Shown here: positions 38,956-47,661 of the stretch, in pieces
Position numbering within the stretch: position 1 is the first letter of the stretch
Layout of the letters: the number at the start of each line of letters is the position of its first letter
Made by a program: the position numbers and the translations under genes
Notes under the pieces: generated by a model
Told to the model about the DNA's origin: nothing
The model's database searches: none
What the model saw: the letters and a program-made list of their open reading frames with translations, nothing else
Source: Bog-473 sp963707835
GTDB lineage: Bacteria > Actinomycetota > Acidimicrobiia > Acidimicrobiales > RAAP-2
Direction: 5' to 3'
Length of the DNA: 64,000 nucleotides
NCBI GenBank assembly: GCA_963707835.1
Contig: CAVPRI010000001.1
Coordinates: forward strand, 744,001 to 808,000

Positions 38956-39831
38956 TTGTCGACCGACGACAGGATCGAGGGTCGGCCAGCCACGTCGGTG
39001 TTGGCGTGGGCTGGACCCGGGGCCACGGGCCCCCCGGGGACTCAGGGTGTACGGGTCATCTCCTATCGGTACCTCGGTACCTATTCCGAGGCACGGGGCC
39101 GACATCACGCGGAAGGATGGCTGACGATCCGGAGCGACATGCGCGGCCGCACCGGCCTTCTCGCCGCCCCATTGGGCGTTGCCCTCCTCGATACCGCGGG
39201 AATCAACGTCGACCCGTTGGGCGGTTACCCGGCGCCGACTCGAATCGATCTGCAACTCTTCGAGCCGGCGCTTGACGTCGCGGAAGTACACCTCGAGGGC
39301 CGCGTCCTGCGCGAGGGTAGGACCCAGCTCTTCACCGAGAGCCGGCTGACCGACGCCAACGACCGGGCCAGGGTGATCGGTTTCGGCAGCACCCACTGGG
39401 CCGCCCATCAGCCAGTGTCGGACTTCGAGTATGTCGACAACCGCCCTGGCGTCGAGGACTCGCCGGGTCTCCCGCCGCTCTACGAGGCGTTCGGCGCGAG
39501 GCGGCGGGCTGATGGAAACCTCGAGATTCCCGAACTCGTATCAGAGATCGGCTCCGACCTGTCGGGTAGCGGCCTGCACCAAGGCCCGTTCCAAGTGGTG
39601 CCCGAGGCGGCAGCGATGATCGCGGCGCGAGACGCGCTCGGCACTGACTGTTTCTGGATCGAACACCAGGGGACCTCGCTGGTTTCCCGGGGCATGGGCG
39701 CCCCGCTCGTGACGAGCGCTGAGGTCTTGCGGGTTGCCGAGGATCAGGTGACCGTCCGCGTCGAGCTCCGATCCGAGGGGGCCGACGACCGGCTGTGCTC
39801 GGTTACCCTCTGCAGGTTTCGCCTCGCCTGA
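38956..39831 (+). CDS. Hot-dog-fold thioesterase-like protein
   Basis: 291 aa, TTG 38956 with AGGAG 7 nt upstream. EGWLTIRSDMRGRTGLLAAP then LGVALLDTAGI and VHLEGRVLREGRTQLFTESR, LTDANDRARVIGFGSTHW are the helix and strands of a PaaI-like hot-dog module. The second half (FWIEHQGTSLVSRGMGAPLV, VELRSEG) looks like a second, weaker copy. No Asp/Glu catalytic residue could be assigned with confidence. Beside an SDR, it might act on an acyl-CoA (inference). Confidence 0.6.
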   Translation: MSTDDRIEGRPATSVLAWAGPGATGPPGTQGVRVISYRYLGTYSEARGRHHAEGWLTIRSDMRGRTGLLAAPLGVALLDTAGINVDPLGGYPAPTRIDLQLFEPALDVAEVHLEGRVLREGRTQLFTESRLTDANDRARVIGFGSTHWAAHQPVSDFEYVDNRPGVEDSPGLPPLYEAFGARRRADGNLEIPELVSEIGSDLSGSGLHQGPFQVVPEAAAMIAARDALGTDCFWIEHQGTSLVSRGMGAPLVTSAEVLRVAEDQVTVRVELRSEGADDRLCSVTLCRFRLA

Positions 39832-39989
39832 ACCGAGGAGTGCCGCAGCGTGGAGGGACATCCGTAGGTGCGGTCGGGAGCATGGGAGGGCACTGCGAGT
39901 GGTCAGTCGGTCGGAGGGCAATGATTACCGAGCCCGCGCACCGGGGCACCCTCGCACCAGTTCGTCACAGGGAACTGTGCGCAACGCCC

Positions 39990-40964
39990 TCAACAAGTCA
40001 TTCCCGTTCCGGCATTGTCGATGTCCTGGCAATAGGTCGCACGAGTGACCATCCACACACCACCGTCGAGGATCGCAGAACCGAGCTTGGGTCCAACCGT
40101 TGGCTGTCCGTGGTACACGATTTCGTAGAGCACTGCGGCATGCGTGGCATCGGTGAAGACGACTCGGAGGACAACGGGCATCGAGCCCGCGGAAATCTGC
40201 GGAAACTTTGCCGCGGCCGCACGGCCGGCCGCGACGACAGCGGGATCGCCACCGCCTTGGAGCAAGGAGAGCTTCTCGACATCTGGTCCATGCCCATAGA
40301 CCGTGGCGAAGGCCGTCGAGACTTCTGAGTGCGCTCTAGCCACGTCGCCAGGTTGCCGACCAGGTGCCGGCAGGTACGGGGACGACCTCAGTGCGACCGG
40401 AACGGTGCTCGAGTCGGGGAGCACCAGAGTCAGGACGATTGCCGTGCCCGCAACGATCATGGCGAGGACGACGACGGCGCCCATGAAGGTTCTCCGAATG
40501 CCCGTCACGCGCCATTTGCTGGTCGCCGGCGAGTCCGGGGGCCCCAGCCCGTTCTGATTCAGCTGGACGGGCAAACTCGATGCAATCCAAAAGCCAGCGG
40601 CGGCCATGAGAAAACCCAGAGATCCCGCGGCGTCCCCGGCCAGATGGAAGTGGTGGTAGCGGCCGCCGTGCACTCGATGCGTGAGGTACGTCAGCGCGGC
40701 GACGCCCGCCGCTGTGACGACCGAGGCAGCAGCCATCCACCGGGAGGGACCTCGAACGATGGACCACTGCCTGTCCGAATTCCAAGTTCCGATGATCCAT
40801 CGCCAACAGGCGAACCCGGCCAACCCATAACCCACCGTCGTCGCAATCTCGTAGACCCACAGTTCGTTTGTGGGCGGCGGTGGGATCAGGAGGGCAATGG
40901 TCCAAAAGACCACGCCCAGGAAACCGAGGATTATGAGCGCACCGGGCAGGCGCAGGCTCTGCAC
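39990..40964 (-). CDS. Five-helix membrane protein with external C-terminal domain
   Basis: Start GTG 40964 is chosen because TATGCT sits 12 nt upstream (leaderless pattern); the frame continues further up without support. Helices: LIILGFLGVVFWTIALLI, a second near WVYEIATTVGYGLAGFACW, a third ASVVTAAGVAALTYL, a fourth GSLGFLMAAAGFWIASSL, and a fifth GAVVVLAMIVAGTAIVLTLV. The 125-residue tail (EVSTAFATVYGHGPDVEKLS, then VLRVVFTDATHAAVLYEIVY) is an external cystatin- or NTF2-like strand-rich domain. Function unknown. It is followed by the IS110 element on the same strand. Confidence 0.6.
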   Translation of the reverse strand: MQSLRLPGALIILGFLGVVFWTIALLIPPPPTNELWVYEIATTVGYGLAGFACWRWIIGTWNSDRQWSIVRGPSRWMAAASVVTAAGVAALTYLTHRVHGGRYHHFHLAGDAAGSLGFLMAAAGFWIASSLPVQLNQNGLGPPDSPATSKWRVTGIRRTFMGAVVVLAMIVAGTAIVLTLVLPDSSTVPVALRSSPYLPAPGRQPGDVARAHSEVSTAFATVYGHGPDVEKLSLLQGGGDPAVVAAGRAAAAKFPQISAGSMPVVLRVVFTDATHAAVLYEIVYHGQPTVGPKLGSAILDGGVWMVTRATYCQDIDNAGTGMTC

Positions 40965-40970
40965 GCCATT

Positions 40971-40976
40971 AGCATA
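40971..40976 (-). promoter_or_regulatory. TATGCT -10 box, leaderless start
   Basis: On the minus strand TATGCT begins 12 nt before the GTG at 40964, the same spacing as at several other genes here. Confidence 0.5.
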
Positions 40977-41516
40977 AGAGCCATTCACTTCCGTTGCTGG
41001 GTCGTCCCTCACGCCCACCCGACCAATGGCCCATGATCCCGGCGATGATGTGGAACGGCCTGGCAACCTCCCGCGCGACGGTCACGGTGACTGTCTTTTG
41101 AACGCGACGCACCAGAGGTGCGGCGCTCGGTCGTTCTTGAGCAGTCGGGTGGGGCCCCGGTGTCAACACGGAGCGCCCGGAGCCCGAAGGGTGAGGACGA
41201 ACGGTATTGACGCCGAGGAGGAGGCTGCTACTCGTCTCCCCGTGCGAAGGGCGGTGGTCGAGCAAGCCATCGACGACGCGCCGGAGCGCAGTGGATCGGA
41301 GAACCGCCACGATGATGTACGCGTATCGAAATCGCAGTAAAGCCATTCGCAGGTGGTTTCCTCTGAATCGGGGCGCCCGTGACGCCCTCGCAAGGAAGGA
41401 CGCTGGGCGTAACGCCGGCGAGGATCGGATCTGCTGCGGCGGTGCTCCGGCGCGTCGTGGAGGGTTCGCTCAGACGCGGCGCCGATCGCGCGCTGAGCGA
41501 GGCGAAGATCACGGTG
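40977..41516. other. Non-coding stretch between membrane protein and IS110
   Basis: About 540 bases. Short frames on both strands have no recognisable product or start signals. It includes the 3' flank of the IS110 transposase, so the right end of the element should be here, but no repeat marking it was found. Confidence 0.4.
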
Positions 41517-42620
41517 TCAGACCTCGGCCACCATCTCGGCCCAGAGAAAACCGGCGAGCTCTCGGGCTATGGCGGCAGCCACGACCGAGCGCACATTCTT
41601 GTGGGCAGCAAGTTGGCGGAAGCGCCGGGACAGGCGGATCTGTGCGGCCCACGAGCGGGCCACGGTCTCGGGCGGCACACCCACTTGGCGCTCCCTGATG
41701 CCGACGCCCACGTTCGGGCTGTGCTGGTAGGCGCAGGCCGCTTCGCAGAGCTGGCCCCGCAGGTGGGCATTGCCGGCCCGGGTGATCGAGCCCCGACGCT
41801 GGGTCAGACCCGTCGAGTTCTCCCCGGGCACGAGGCCGGTGAAGCTCATGAATGGTCTCGCCCTCGGGAAGCGACGCCAGTCGAAGACCTCGGCAGCCAG
41901 ACACAGCCCACCGATTCTGGTCACGCCCCGGTAGGCAGCCAGGCGTGGGACTTGGTCACCGAAAGGATCCTTGGTGCACCACGGCACGAGATCGGCCTCG
42001 ACCGACTCGAGGGCGGTGTCCCGCAGCTTCACCGTGGCCAGGTAGTGCGAGTAGGTAGTCGCGATGGCGGGGTCGTCAAAGGACAACGTGGCCAGCCAGC
42101 GTCGATGGCGTTCGGTCCACTTCGACCCTCCTCGCCATACGACACTGTGGCGAAGCAGGAACCCACTCAGCCGGTTGCGGGCCCGGGTGAGGTCCTGGAC
42201 CATGTCACCGCGCGTCCGGCAGAGGTCGCGCACTCCTTCTTGGGCGGGCGTGGGGATAGCGACCGGGGTGAGCTCCCCGGCCCGGTGCAATCCCGCCAGT
42301 CGTCTGGCGTCCCTGCGGTCGGTCTTGACCCGGTCGCCCGAGCCCTTCGGGATCAAGGAGGGGGCAACCACGTCGCAGCGCACCCCCATCGAAGCGAGCA
42401 GACGCTGGAGGTCATAACCGGTCGGGCCCGCTTCGTAGCAAGCCCAGATCCCCTTGGGCTTGCCTAGCCGTTTGACCAAGCGTCGGACCGAGTCAGCGTC
42501 GTGGAAGATCTTGTCGACCTCGGCGGTGTCGCGATCGGGCGAGAGAATCGCCAGCGCGATCGAGTCCTTCGAGACGTCCATCCCCAGGTGGACGAAACCT
42601 CGGTGGGCAATACTGGACAC
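41517..42620 (-). CDS. IS110-family transposase (recombinase)
   Basis: 367 aa, intact, GTG 42620 with GGAAGGAAGGAG upstream. The N-terminal RuvC-like DEDD domain has HLGMDVSKDSIALAIL (first Asp), ACYEAGPTGYDLQRLL (Glu) and RVKTDRRDARRLAGL (Asp pair). The C-terminal Tnp2 part has LAAYRGVTRIGGLCLAAEVF, SFTGLVPGENSTG and RRGSITRAGNAHLRGQLCEA, with the conserved Ser/Arg block used for strand exchange. Cut-and-paste-like recombination is guided by a bridge RNA in this family. The upstream flank is folded (see 42621-42748). Confidence 0.93.
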   Translation of the reverse strand: MSSIAHRGFVHLGMDVSKDSIALAILSPDRDTAEVDKIFHDADSVRRLVKRLGKPKGIWACYEAGPTGYDLQRLLASMGVRCDVVAPSLIPKGSGDRVKTDRRDARRLAGLHRAGELTPVAIPTPAQEGVRDLCRTRGDMVQDLTRARNRLSGFLLRHSVVWRGGSKWTERHRRWLATLSFDDPAIATTYSHYLATVKLRDTALESVEADLVPWCTKDPFGDQVPRLAAYRGVTRIGGLCLAAEVFDWRRFPRARPFMSFTGLVPGENSTGLTQRRGSITRAGNAHLRGQLCEAACAYQHSPNVGVGIRERQVGVPPETVARSWAAQIRLSRRFRQLAAHKNVRSVVAAAIARELAGFLWAEMVAEV

Positions 42621-42748
42621 GGCTGGCTCCTTCCTTCCGTATGTCGGCTCCGTTCACCGATAGGTGAATGATCCACGTAAATGCGGATGCCGGAGGAGCC
42701 GGCCGTTCCATACTGAATCGGGGCACCCTCCACTGGAACTGCACTTGC
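42621..42748 (-). ncRNA. Candidate IS110 bridge RNA / 5' non-coding end
   Basis: The 5' flank of the transposase has nested complementarity. CGGCTCC (42645-42651) pairs exactly with GGAGCCG (42695-42701). Inside, TTCACC (42653-42658) and GGTGAA (42663-42668) form a perfect 6-bp hairpin with a 4-nt loop. IS110 elements encode a guide RNA in this flank. Its exact ends and the target- and donor-binding loops cannot be set from one copy. Confidence 0.45.
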
Positions 42749-42754
42749 TAGCTT
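42749..42754 (+). promoter_or_regulatory. TAGCTT -10 box, leaderless start of the oxidoreductase
   Basis: A TANNNT hexamer beginning 12 nt before ATG 42761, close to the presumed left end of the IS110 element. Confidence 0.45.
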
Positions 42755-42760
42755 CGGACG

Positions 42761-43884
42761 ATGAGAGGAGCCACCGAGACGCTGGTAATCGGGGCTTCCG
42801 CCGCTGGTCTGGCTACTGCGGCTGAGCTTCTCAAGCGCGGCCGGGAGTTCGAGATTGTCGAAGCCGCGGACGTCGTTGCGGCCTCGTGGCGCCGGCACTA
42901 CGACCGCCTGCATCTGCACACTCCGAAGGGGTTCTCGGCATTGCCCGGCCTGCCAATGTCCAAGACTTGGCCGCGCTATCCCGCTCGAGATCAGGTTGTC
43001 GAGTACTTGGAGCTCTACCAGGAGCGCTTCGCCCTCCGGCCACACTTCGGTGAGACGGTGCATCGAGTGGAACGGGTGGACGGGACGTGGGAAACGACGA
43101 CAAGCAAGGGGACTTGGCGATCCGCCAATGTGGTGATCGCAACCGGTCGGGCGAGAGTCCCGGTACGCCCAAGATGGCCGGGGATGGACCAGTACCGAGG
43201 TGACGTTTCTCCACTCGAGCGAGTACCGCAATGGAGACCCGTGGAAGGGTCGGCCCGTTCTCGTGGTCGGTTTTGGGAACTCGGCTTGCGAACAGGCATT
43301 GGATCTCGTCGAACGTGGAGCCGAGGTCCATCTCGCCGTGCGTTCACCGGTCAACGTCCTCCCTCGTGACATCTTCGGCGTGGTGCCCGTGTTACCTCTC
43401 GGGATCGTGATGCGGCGTCTCTCGACCCGCGTGGCCGACGCGTTGGCTTGGCCGGTGGTCCGGAGCACGGTCGGTGATGTGACGAAGGTGGGCCTCAAGA
43501 AGCTCCCGTACGGGCCGAATACCCAAATGGCCCGCGACCACCAAGTCCCGTTGCTTGACATCGGCACCATGGATCAGATCAAACAGGGCCGCATCGCCGT
43601 CCACGGGGATCTCGAGTGTTTCACCGAGGACGGTGTCGTCTTCTCGAGTGGCTCACGGGTCACCCTTGACGCCGTAGTCCTGGCCACCGGATTCCGAGCC
43701 TCCATCGGAGACCTCCTCGTGGGCTGGGAAGTCGTCTGTGACAGCTCGGGGACGCCCACGGTGTCCGGCAGCGCCCACAGCGCTCGGGGGCCTCTACTTC
43801 TGCGGGATGTACGTCTCGCCCGCAGGGATGCTTCGTGAGATCGGTATCGAGGCGACACGAATCGCGACCCACATCACCAAGTAG
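42761..43884 (+). CDS. Flavin-containing monooxygenase-like oxidoreductase, two frameshifts
   Basis: N-terminal FAD site LVIGASAAGLATAAELLKRG (GASAAG instead of GxGxxG), then RRHYDRLHLHTPKGFSALPG, and, after a frame change near 43201, FLHSSEYRN (FMO-type fingerprint) and VLVVGFGNSACEQALDLVE for NADPH. VVLATGFRA follows. A second indel in the G run near 43786 moves the C-terminus, LYFCGMYVSPAGMLREIGIE, to a frame ending at 43884. Oxygenates an organic substrate of unknown identity, or reduces one. Both indels look like consensus errors. Confidence 0.78.
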
Positions 43885-43908
43885 ACCGCCGTCGGCGATA
43901 CTGGCATC

Positions 43909-44700
43909 GTGGCACTCCAGAAAGGGGTCCTCAGGGTAGGCGGTGCGAATCGCTCCTACCTCGTGGCCGAGCCCCCACCGGGTCCGCCGGTGAGGGCGGT
44001 GATCATGAGCCTGCATGGCACCAGCTCCACCGCGGCTGGTCAGGCACGCTTGTCCGGTTTCGAACGACTGGCCCAAACCGCAAGCGCCGTCGTGGTGTTT
44101 CCCGAGGCAATCCAGCCGATCAGAGCTGGCTACGAGTGGGCCCCCAACCAGGACCTCGACTATCTTGCCTGCCTCGCCGCCGACCTACGCAGCCAACATC
44201 GGGCACCTCAGGGACGCGTGATCCTCACCGGGATGTCCGGCGGTGCTCGGATGTCGAGCCTTTTCGCCAGCGTCCACCCTGAGCTGGTCCAGGCGGTGGG
44301 TGCGGTGGCAGGACTGCGCTCGCCCGGCGCCGCGGTGAACCGGCCGGTCCCCATCCTGTCGTTCCACGGCACGAAGGACAGGATCAATCCGTACGGTGGC
44401 AGCGGCACACAACGTTGGAACGAAAGCGTTCCCGACGCCGCCCGGGCATGGGCGCTCGCCAACGGGTTCACGGATCCGCCGACGGAAGTCGCCGTGAGCC
44501 CGACGCTCACCCGGACCACCTACGGTGCGGAAGGTCAGCCAGGAGAGGTGACGCTGTGGACGTCACGCGGAGCCGGTCACACGTGGCCCGGCGGGTACCT
44601 CGGGCTGATGCTGAACCTCTTCCTCGGTCGTACGTCCCGAGAGATCGACGCGACCAAGTCGATCTGGGAGTTCGGGCTCCGCCACGCCGGCGATCCGTAG
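43909..44700 (+). CDS. PHB-depolymerase/LpqC-type esterase
   Basis: 263 aa from GTG 43909. Alpha/beta hydrolase of the CE1/LpqC family: IMSLHGTSSTAAGQARLSGF, VVVFPEAIQPIRAGYEW, the nucleophile elbow LTGMSGGARMSSLF (Ser), the acid around HGTKDRINPYGG and the His in RGAGHTWPGG. No signal peptide is seen, so it may act inside the cell despite the depolymerase name. GATACT lies 12 nt upstream, a near-match to the leaderless box. 24 nt after the oxidoreductase stop. Confidence 0.8.
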   Translation: MALQKGVLRVGGANRSYLVAEPPPGPPVRAVIMSLHGTSSTAAGQARLSGFERLAQTASAVVVFPEAIQPIRAGYEWAPNQDLDYLACLAADLRSQHRAPQGRVILTGMSGGARMSSLFASVHPELVQAVGAVAGLRSPGAAVNRPVPILSFHGTKDRINPYGGSGTQRWNESVPDAARAWALANGFTDPPTEVAVSPTLTRTTYGAEGQPGEVTLWTSRGAGHTWPGGYLGLMLNLFLGRTSREIDATKSIWEFGLRHAGDP

Positions 44701-44847
44701 TGACCGCCAGTGAGTCACCGAGGACCGGTCGGGACGCTGCCCCGAAGGTGCCGCAGGGCGTGACCCCAGGTGGGCGACGGGGGCGATCGGTGGTTCTCAG
44801 GTGCCAGGATGAGGTCCACGATCCAAACTGGGGAGTTCCGTCCGGCC

Positions 44848-45420
44848 GTGGGCAAACTGATCTATTCAGCGATCACATCTCTCGATGGCTTCATAGAGGA
44901 CGAGGAGGGCCGCTTTGATTGGGCGGCCCCAGACGAAGAGGTGCACGCTTTCGTGAACGACCTCGAGCGGCCGATTGGGACCTACCTCTACGGTCGCCGG
45001 ATGTACGAAACGATGGTCGGATGGGAGACCGACGAGTTCCTCGGTGACCGACATCCACTCATGTTGGACTTCGCAGGGATTTGGCGTGCAGCCGACAAGG
45101 TCGTCTTCTCTAGGACTCTGGAAACGGCATCCAGCGCAAGAACCAGGATCGAAACCACCTTCGACGCCGAGTGGATCGGGCAGATGAAGGCGTCAGTGAG
45201 AGATGACCTGACCATAGGGGGTGCCGAGCTCGCGGCCCTCGCGTTCCGGGCCAACCTGATCGACGAGTGTCATCTGTTTCTCAATCCGATCGTGGTGGGA
45301 GGTGGGAAGCAGGCTCTTCCGAGCAGGGTCCGCGCCCGACTCGACCTGCTCGATGAGCGACGATTTGGCAACGGTGTGGTCCACCTCCACTACCGCGTGT
45401 CCAACGAGGGACCGCCGTAG
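44848..45420 (+). CDS. RibD C-terminal/DHFR-like reductase
   Basis: About 190 aa from GTG 44848 (GKLIYSAITSLDGFIEDEEG); ATG 44809 would add 13 residues. The fold is shown by SLDGFIEDEEGRFDW, TYLYGRRMYETMVGW, KVVFSRTLETA, DLTIGGAELAALAFRANLID and ECHLFLNPIVVGGGKQALPS. Reduces an unknown substrate with NAD(P)H; the family includes riboflavin-type reductases and many unassigned ones. Not a housekeeping folA. Confidence 0.8.
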   Translation: MGKLIYSAITSLDGFIEDEEGRFDWAAPDEEVHAFVNDLERPIGTYLYGRRMYETMVGWETDEFLGDRHPLMLDFAGIWRAADKVVFSRTLETASSARTRIETTFDAEWIGQMKASVRDDLTIGGAELAALAFRANLIDECHLFLNPIVVGGGKQALPSRVRARLDLLDERRFGNGVVHLHYRVSNEGPP

Positions 45421-45473
45421 TCCGGGCGAACGTGGGGGCACCCACCCCGAAGCAATGAACGGACCAAGCGCCA

Positions 45474-46214
45474 CTACTCCAGAGCGGACCCGAAGAACTG
45501 CTCCATGGCTTTCCAATGACGCTCGGAGGCGTCTGGGTCGTAGCTCGGGTTGTCGACGACGGCGAAGCCGTGGTGGGCCTGATAGGTCTCGATCGTGTGG
45601 ATGACCCCCGCCTCGCGCAGGGACTTCTCCAAGAGATCCTTCTGCTCGTCGGAGAACGACTGGTCCTCGATCGCTCCCGCCACGTAGACGGCTGCCTTGA
45701 TGGCGCTCGCCTTGTGGTAGGGGCTATCAGGGTCGTCGGCCTTGGCGAGGTTCCCACCGTGGAAGGAGGCGCATGCGGCTATGCGCTCGCCCAGGTTCAC
45801 AGCCGTGATGAGCGAGAGCCGGCCGCCCATGCAATAGCCGGTGGTGCCGACGCCACCCGGCTCCTTCTCGGGCAGCGAGTCCAAGTAGTCCACGAAGGCG
45901 CCGGCATCACGCACCACCAGGTCCGCGGTGTAGCCCCGCATCATGTTCATGATCTCCTCCGCGGTCTCCTTGCTGGAGAACGCGGTGCGCATGTCGACTG
46001 GTTCGTAGGGGCCGTTGCGGTAGTAGAAGTCGGGCACCAAGACCAGATAACCCAGACCCGACAGCCGCTCGCCCATCTGCCGCATGGTGTCGCGCATCCC
46101 CCCGGCGTCGGGGAACATGATCACCCCTGGCCAGGGTCCCTCTCCGACGGGAACGCTGAGCGCGGCCGGGCAGATCCCATCCGCAGTCTCGATCTGCACA
46201 GACCGTTGCGTCAC
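45474..46214 (-). CDS. Dienelactone hydrolase family protein
   Basis: 246 aa, GTG 46214 with GGAAGGAG upstream. An alpha/beta hydrolase with a cysteine nucleophile: VIMFPDAGGMRDTMRQMGER (Glu-site segment), VGTTGYCMGGRLSLITA with the catalytic Cys, and TYQAHHGFAVVDNPSY with the His. Hydrolyses dienelactones or similar esters in aromatic degradation; the real substrate is unknown. First of a minus-strand run that also includes an ABM monooxygenase and a sulfatase. Confidence 0.87.
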   Translation of the reverse strand: MTQRSVQIETADGICPAALSVPVGEGPWPGVIMFPDAGGMRDTMRQMGERLSGLGYLVLVPDFYYRNGPYEPVDMRTAFSSKETAEEIMNMMRGYTADLVVRDAGAFVDYLDSLPEKEPGGVGTTGYCMGGRLSLITAVNLGERIAACASFHGGNLAKADDPDSPYHKASAIKAAVYVAGAIEDQSFSDEQKDLLEKSLREAGVIHTIETYQAHHGFAVVDNPSYDPDASERHWKAMEQFFGSALE

Positions 46215-46291
46215 GGTGACTCCTTCCCTCGTACTGGTGCTCGGACCTTACCTGCGGCCCTCACCGATCGGCGCCGGGCGCGAGGGGCGCG

Positions 46292-47293
46292 TCAGGCGAA
46301 CCACTGGAGCGATTGTCCATGAGGTCCGGCGTAAGCGACAGCTTCACCGTCCTCGGCCAGCACGAACTGAGTCTTCGTGGAGACCAGTGGAGGTGGCAAG
46401 ACAGTGGGCCTGAGGCCGGGAACAAGCGATCGAGCTTCGTTCGAAATCCAATGGCAGGGGAGTGCCTTTGCTGTCGCCACGAACGCGGTCCGGATGTCAG
46501 CGGGGACGTACCCGAGTACGGCACTGTGGAAGATCACCAGCGTCGCATTCGATGGGGCCTGGTTGGCTAGGGACTCGACTCCCTCGTCGAGATCTCCGCG
46601 GATCAACAAGGGCGGGTCCATGCGGGCTATGTCGATGGCTGCACTCAGCCGCTGACGCCGCAAGTCCTGCTCTGGCCACACCAAGGTCTCCAGCCAACGC
46701 ATGTGGTCGCTCCGGGTCACGTCGAGCGGGTTGAGATCTATGCCAGCTCTCCAGACAACCTCCGGCAGAGTCGTCGTCGAGGGAACGGGACCGTCAATCG
46801 CACAGTTCAGTACTGTTCTGCTCGCTCCCCCGACGGGATCGAGTTGGGGGAGCTCGCCATACCGATAGCTGAACTTGTCCGGGTACAAGCACAGTCCGGC
46901 GGAGGCGCCGACTTCCAGCAAGGCGAGCGGCTGGGGGAGCGCGGCGAGAAGGGGAAGCAGAACAGCGCATCGACCTGCTTCGTTGGTCTGTGTCTGCCTG
47001 GTCAGGATCAGCTGCCGGACCTCTGGCCACGCTGACACCAGCCCGGTGCGGAAGCCTTCGTACGGTTGCGCGGAGATGCCGACAGAGCGAGCTGCGGCGA
47101 AGACCAGGTTGGGTTGACGCTTGAGCAACGGGAGCTCGTCGATCAGAGCAAGCAATTCCGTATCACGGGCAACCCCCTCCGCCCATTCTTCGTAACAGCG
47201 CGACTCTCCCCGTGCCTCGAAGGAGGCAAATCTCCGGTAGACATCTGCTGTTGCCATGAGGTCAGATCTACGGCTCACCCACCCCGAGCCCAT
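46292..47293 (-). CDS. DUF2332 family protein
   Basis: About 333 aa. ATG 47293 is preceded by GAGGTG overlapping the previous gene's stop; ATG 47257 (MATADVYRRFASFEARGESR) is an alternative. Typical segments are LALIDELPLLKRQPNLVFAA, ALLPLLAALPQPLALLEVGA, then SAGLCLYPDKFSYRYG, RAGIDLNPLDVTRSDHMRWL and VIFHSAVLGYVPADIRTAF. The LLEVGASAGL turn looks like a methyltransferase SAM-binding loop, but the family is not functionally assigned. Follows the ABM gene after a short gap on the same strand. Confidence 0.75.
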   Translation of the reverse strand: MGSGWVSRRSDLMATADVYRRFASFEARGESRCYEEWAEGVARDTELLALIDELPLLKRQPNLVFAAARSVGISAQPYEGFRTGLVSAWPEVRQLILTRQTQTNEAGRCAVLLPLLAALPQPLALLEVGASAGLCLYPDKFSYRYGELPQLDPVGGASRTVLNCAIDGPVPSTTTLPEVVWRAGIDLNPLDVTRSDHMRWLETLVWPEQDLRRQRLSAAIDIARMDPPLLIRGDLDEGVESLANQAPSNATLVIFHSAVLGYVPADIRTAFVATAKALPCHWISNEARSLVPGLRPTVLPPPLVSTKTQFVLAEDGEAVAYAGPHGQSLQWFA

Positions 47294-47303
47294 GCCGGAC
47301 ACC

Positions 47304-47645
47304 TCAAGAGTCTCCTCCATCAGTCTCGATCTGCATCTCAGCCATACGTGACCAGCCTTGACCTGGAACCTCGACGTTGACGATTTCCGGCACATCGGAC
47401 AGCCACGTGGGCACCTGAGCCATTGCGTCCCGGAAGTGGACCGAGTTGACGTGTGCTTCCCCTGCTGCCCGGTCCACGAATGCCTCGACCAAGACGTAGA
47501 GATTCGGGTCTTCAACGCTTCGGAACCAGTCGAAGCAGATGTTGCCCGGCTCAGCCCGTGTGGCCGCGGTGAATTCTTCAACCAGTGTCGACCAGTCATC
47601 CGCGTACTGGGGACGTACGGGGTGCTTGACAACGACGAAGATCAT
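47304..47645 (-). CDS. Antibiotic biosynthesis monooxygenase (ABM) domain protein
   Basis: 113 aa, ATG 47645 with GGGGAGGAA upstream. The single ABM/YgiN fold is read from MIFVVVKHPVRPQYADDWST, FTAATRAEPGNICFDWFRSV, DPNLYVLVEAFVDRAAGEAH and NSVHFRDAMAQVP. Small cofactor-free quinol or polyketide monooxygenases of this type act as homodimers; the substrate cannot be predicted. 16 nt downstream of the arylsulfatase, so probably cotranscribed. Confidence 0.8.
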   Translation of the reverse strand: MIFVVVKHPVRPQYADDWSTLVEEFTAATRAEPGNICFDWFRSVEDPNLYVLVEAFVDRAAGEAHVNSVHFRDAMAQVPTWLSDVPEIVNVEVPGQGWSRMAEMQIETDGGDS

Positions 47646-47661
47646 CGTTCCTCCCCGATTC

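Noticed and set aside
41026..41512. Short frames between the membrane protein and IS110 as genes
   Set aside because: They overlap each other on both strands, lack recognisable segments and have no start signals.
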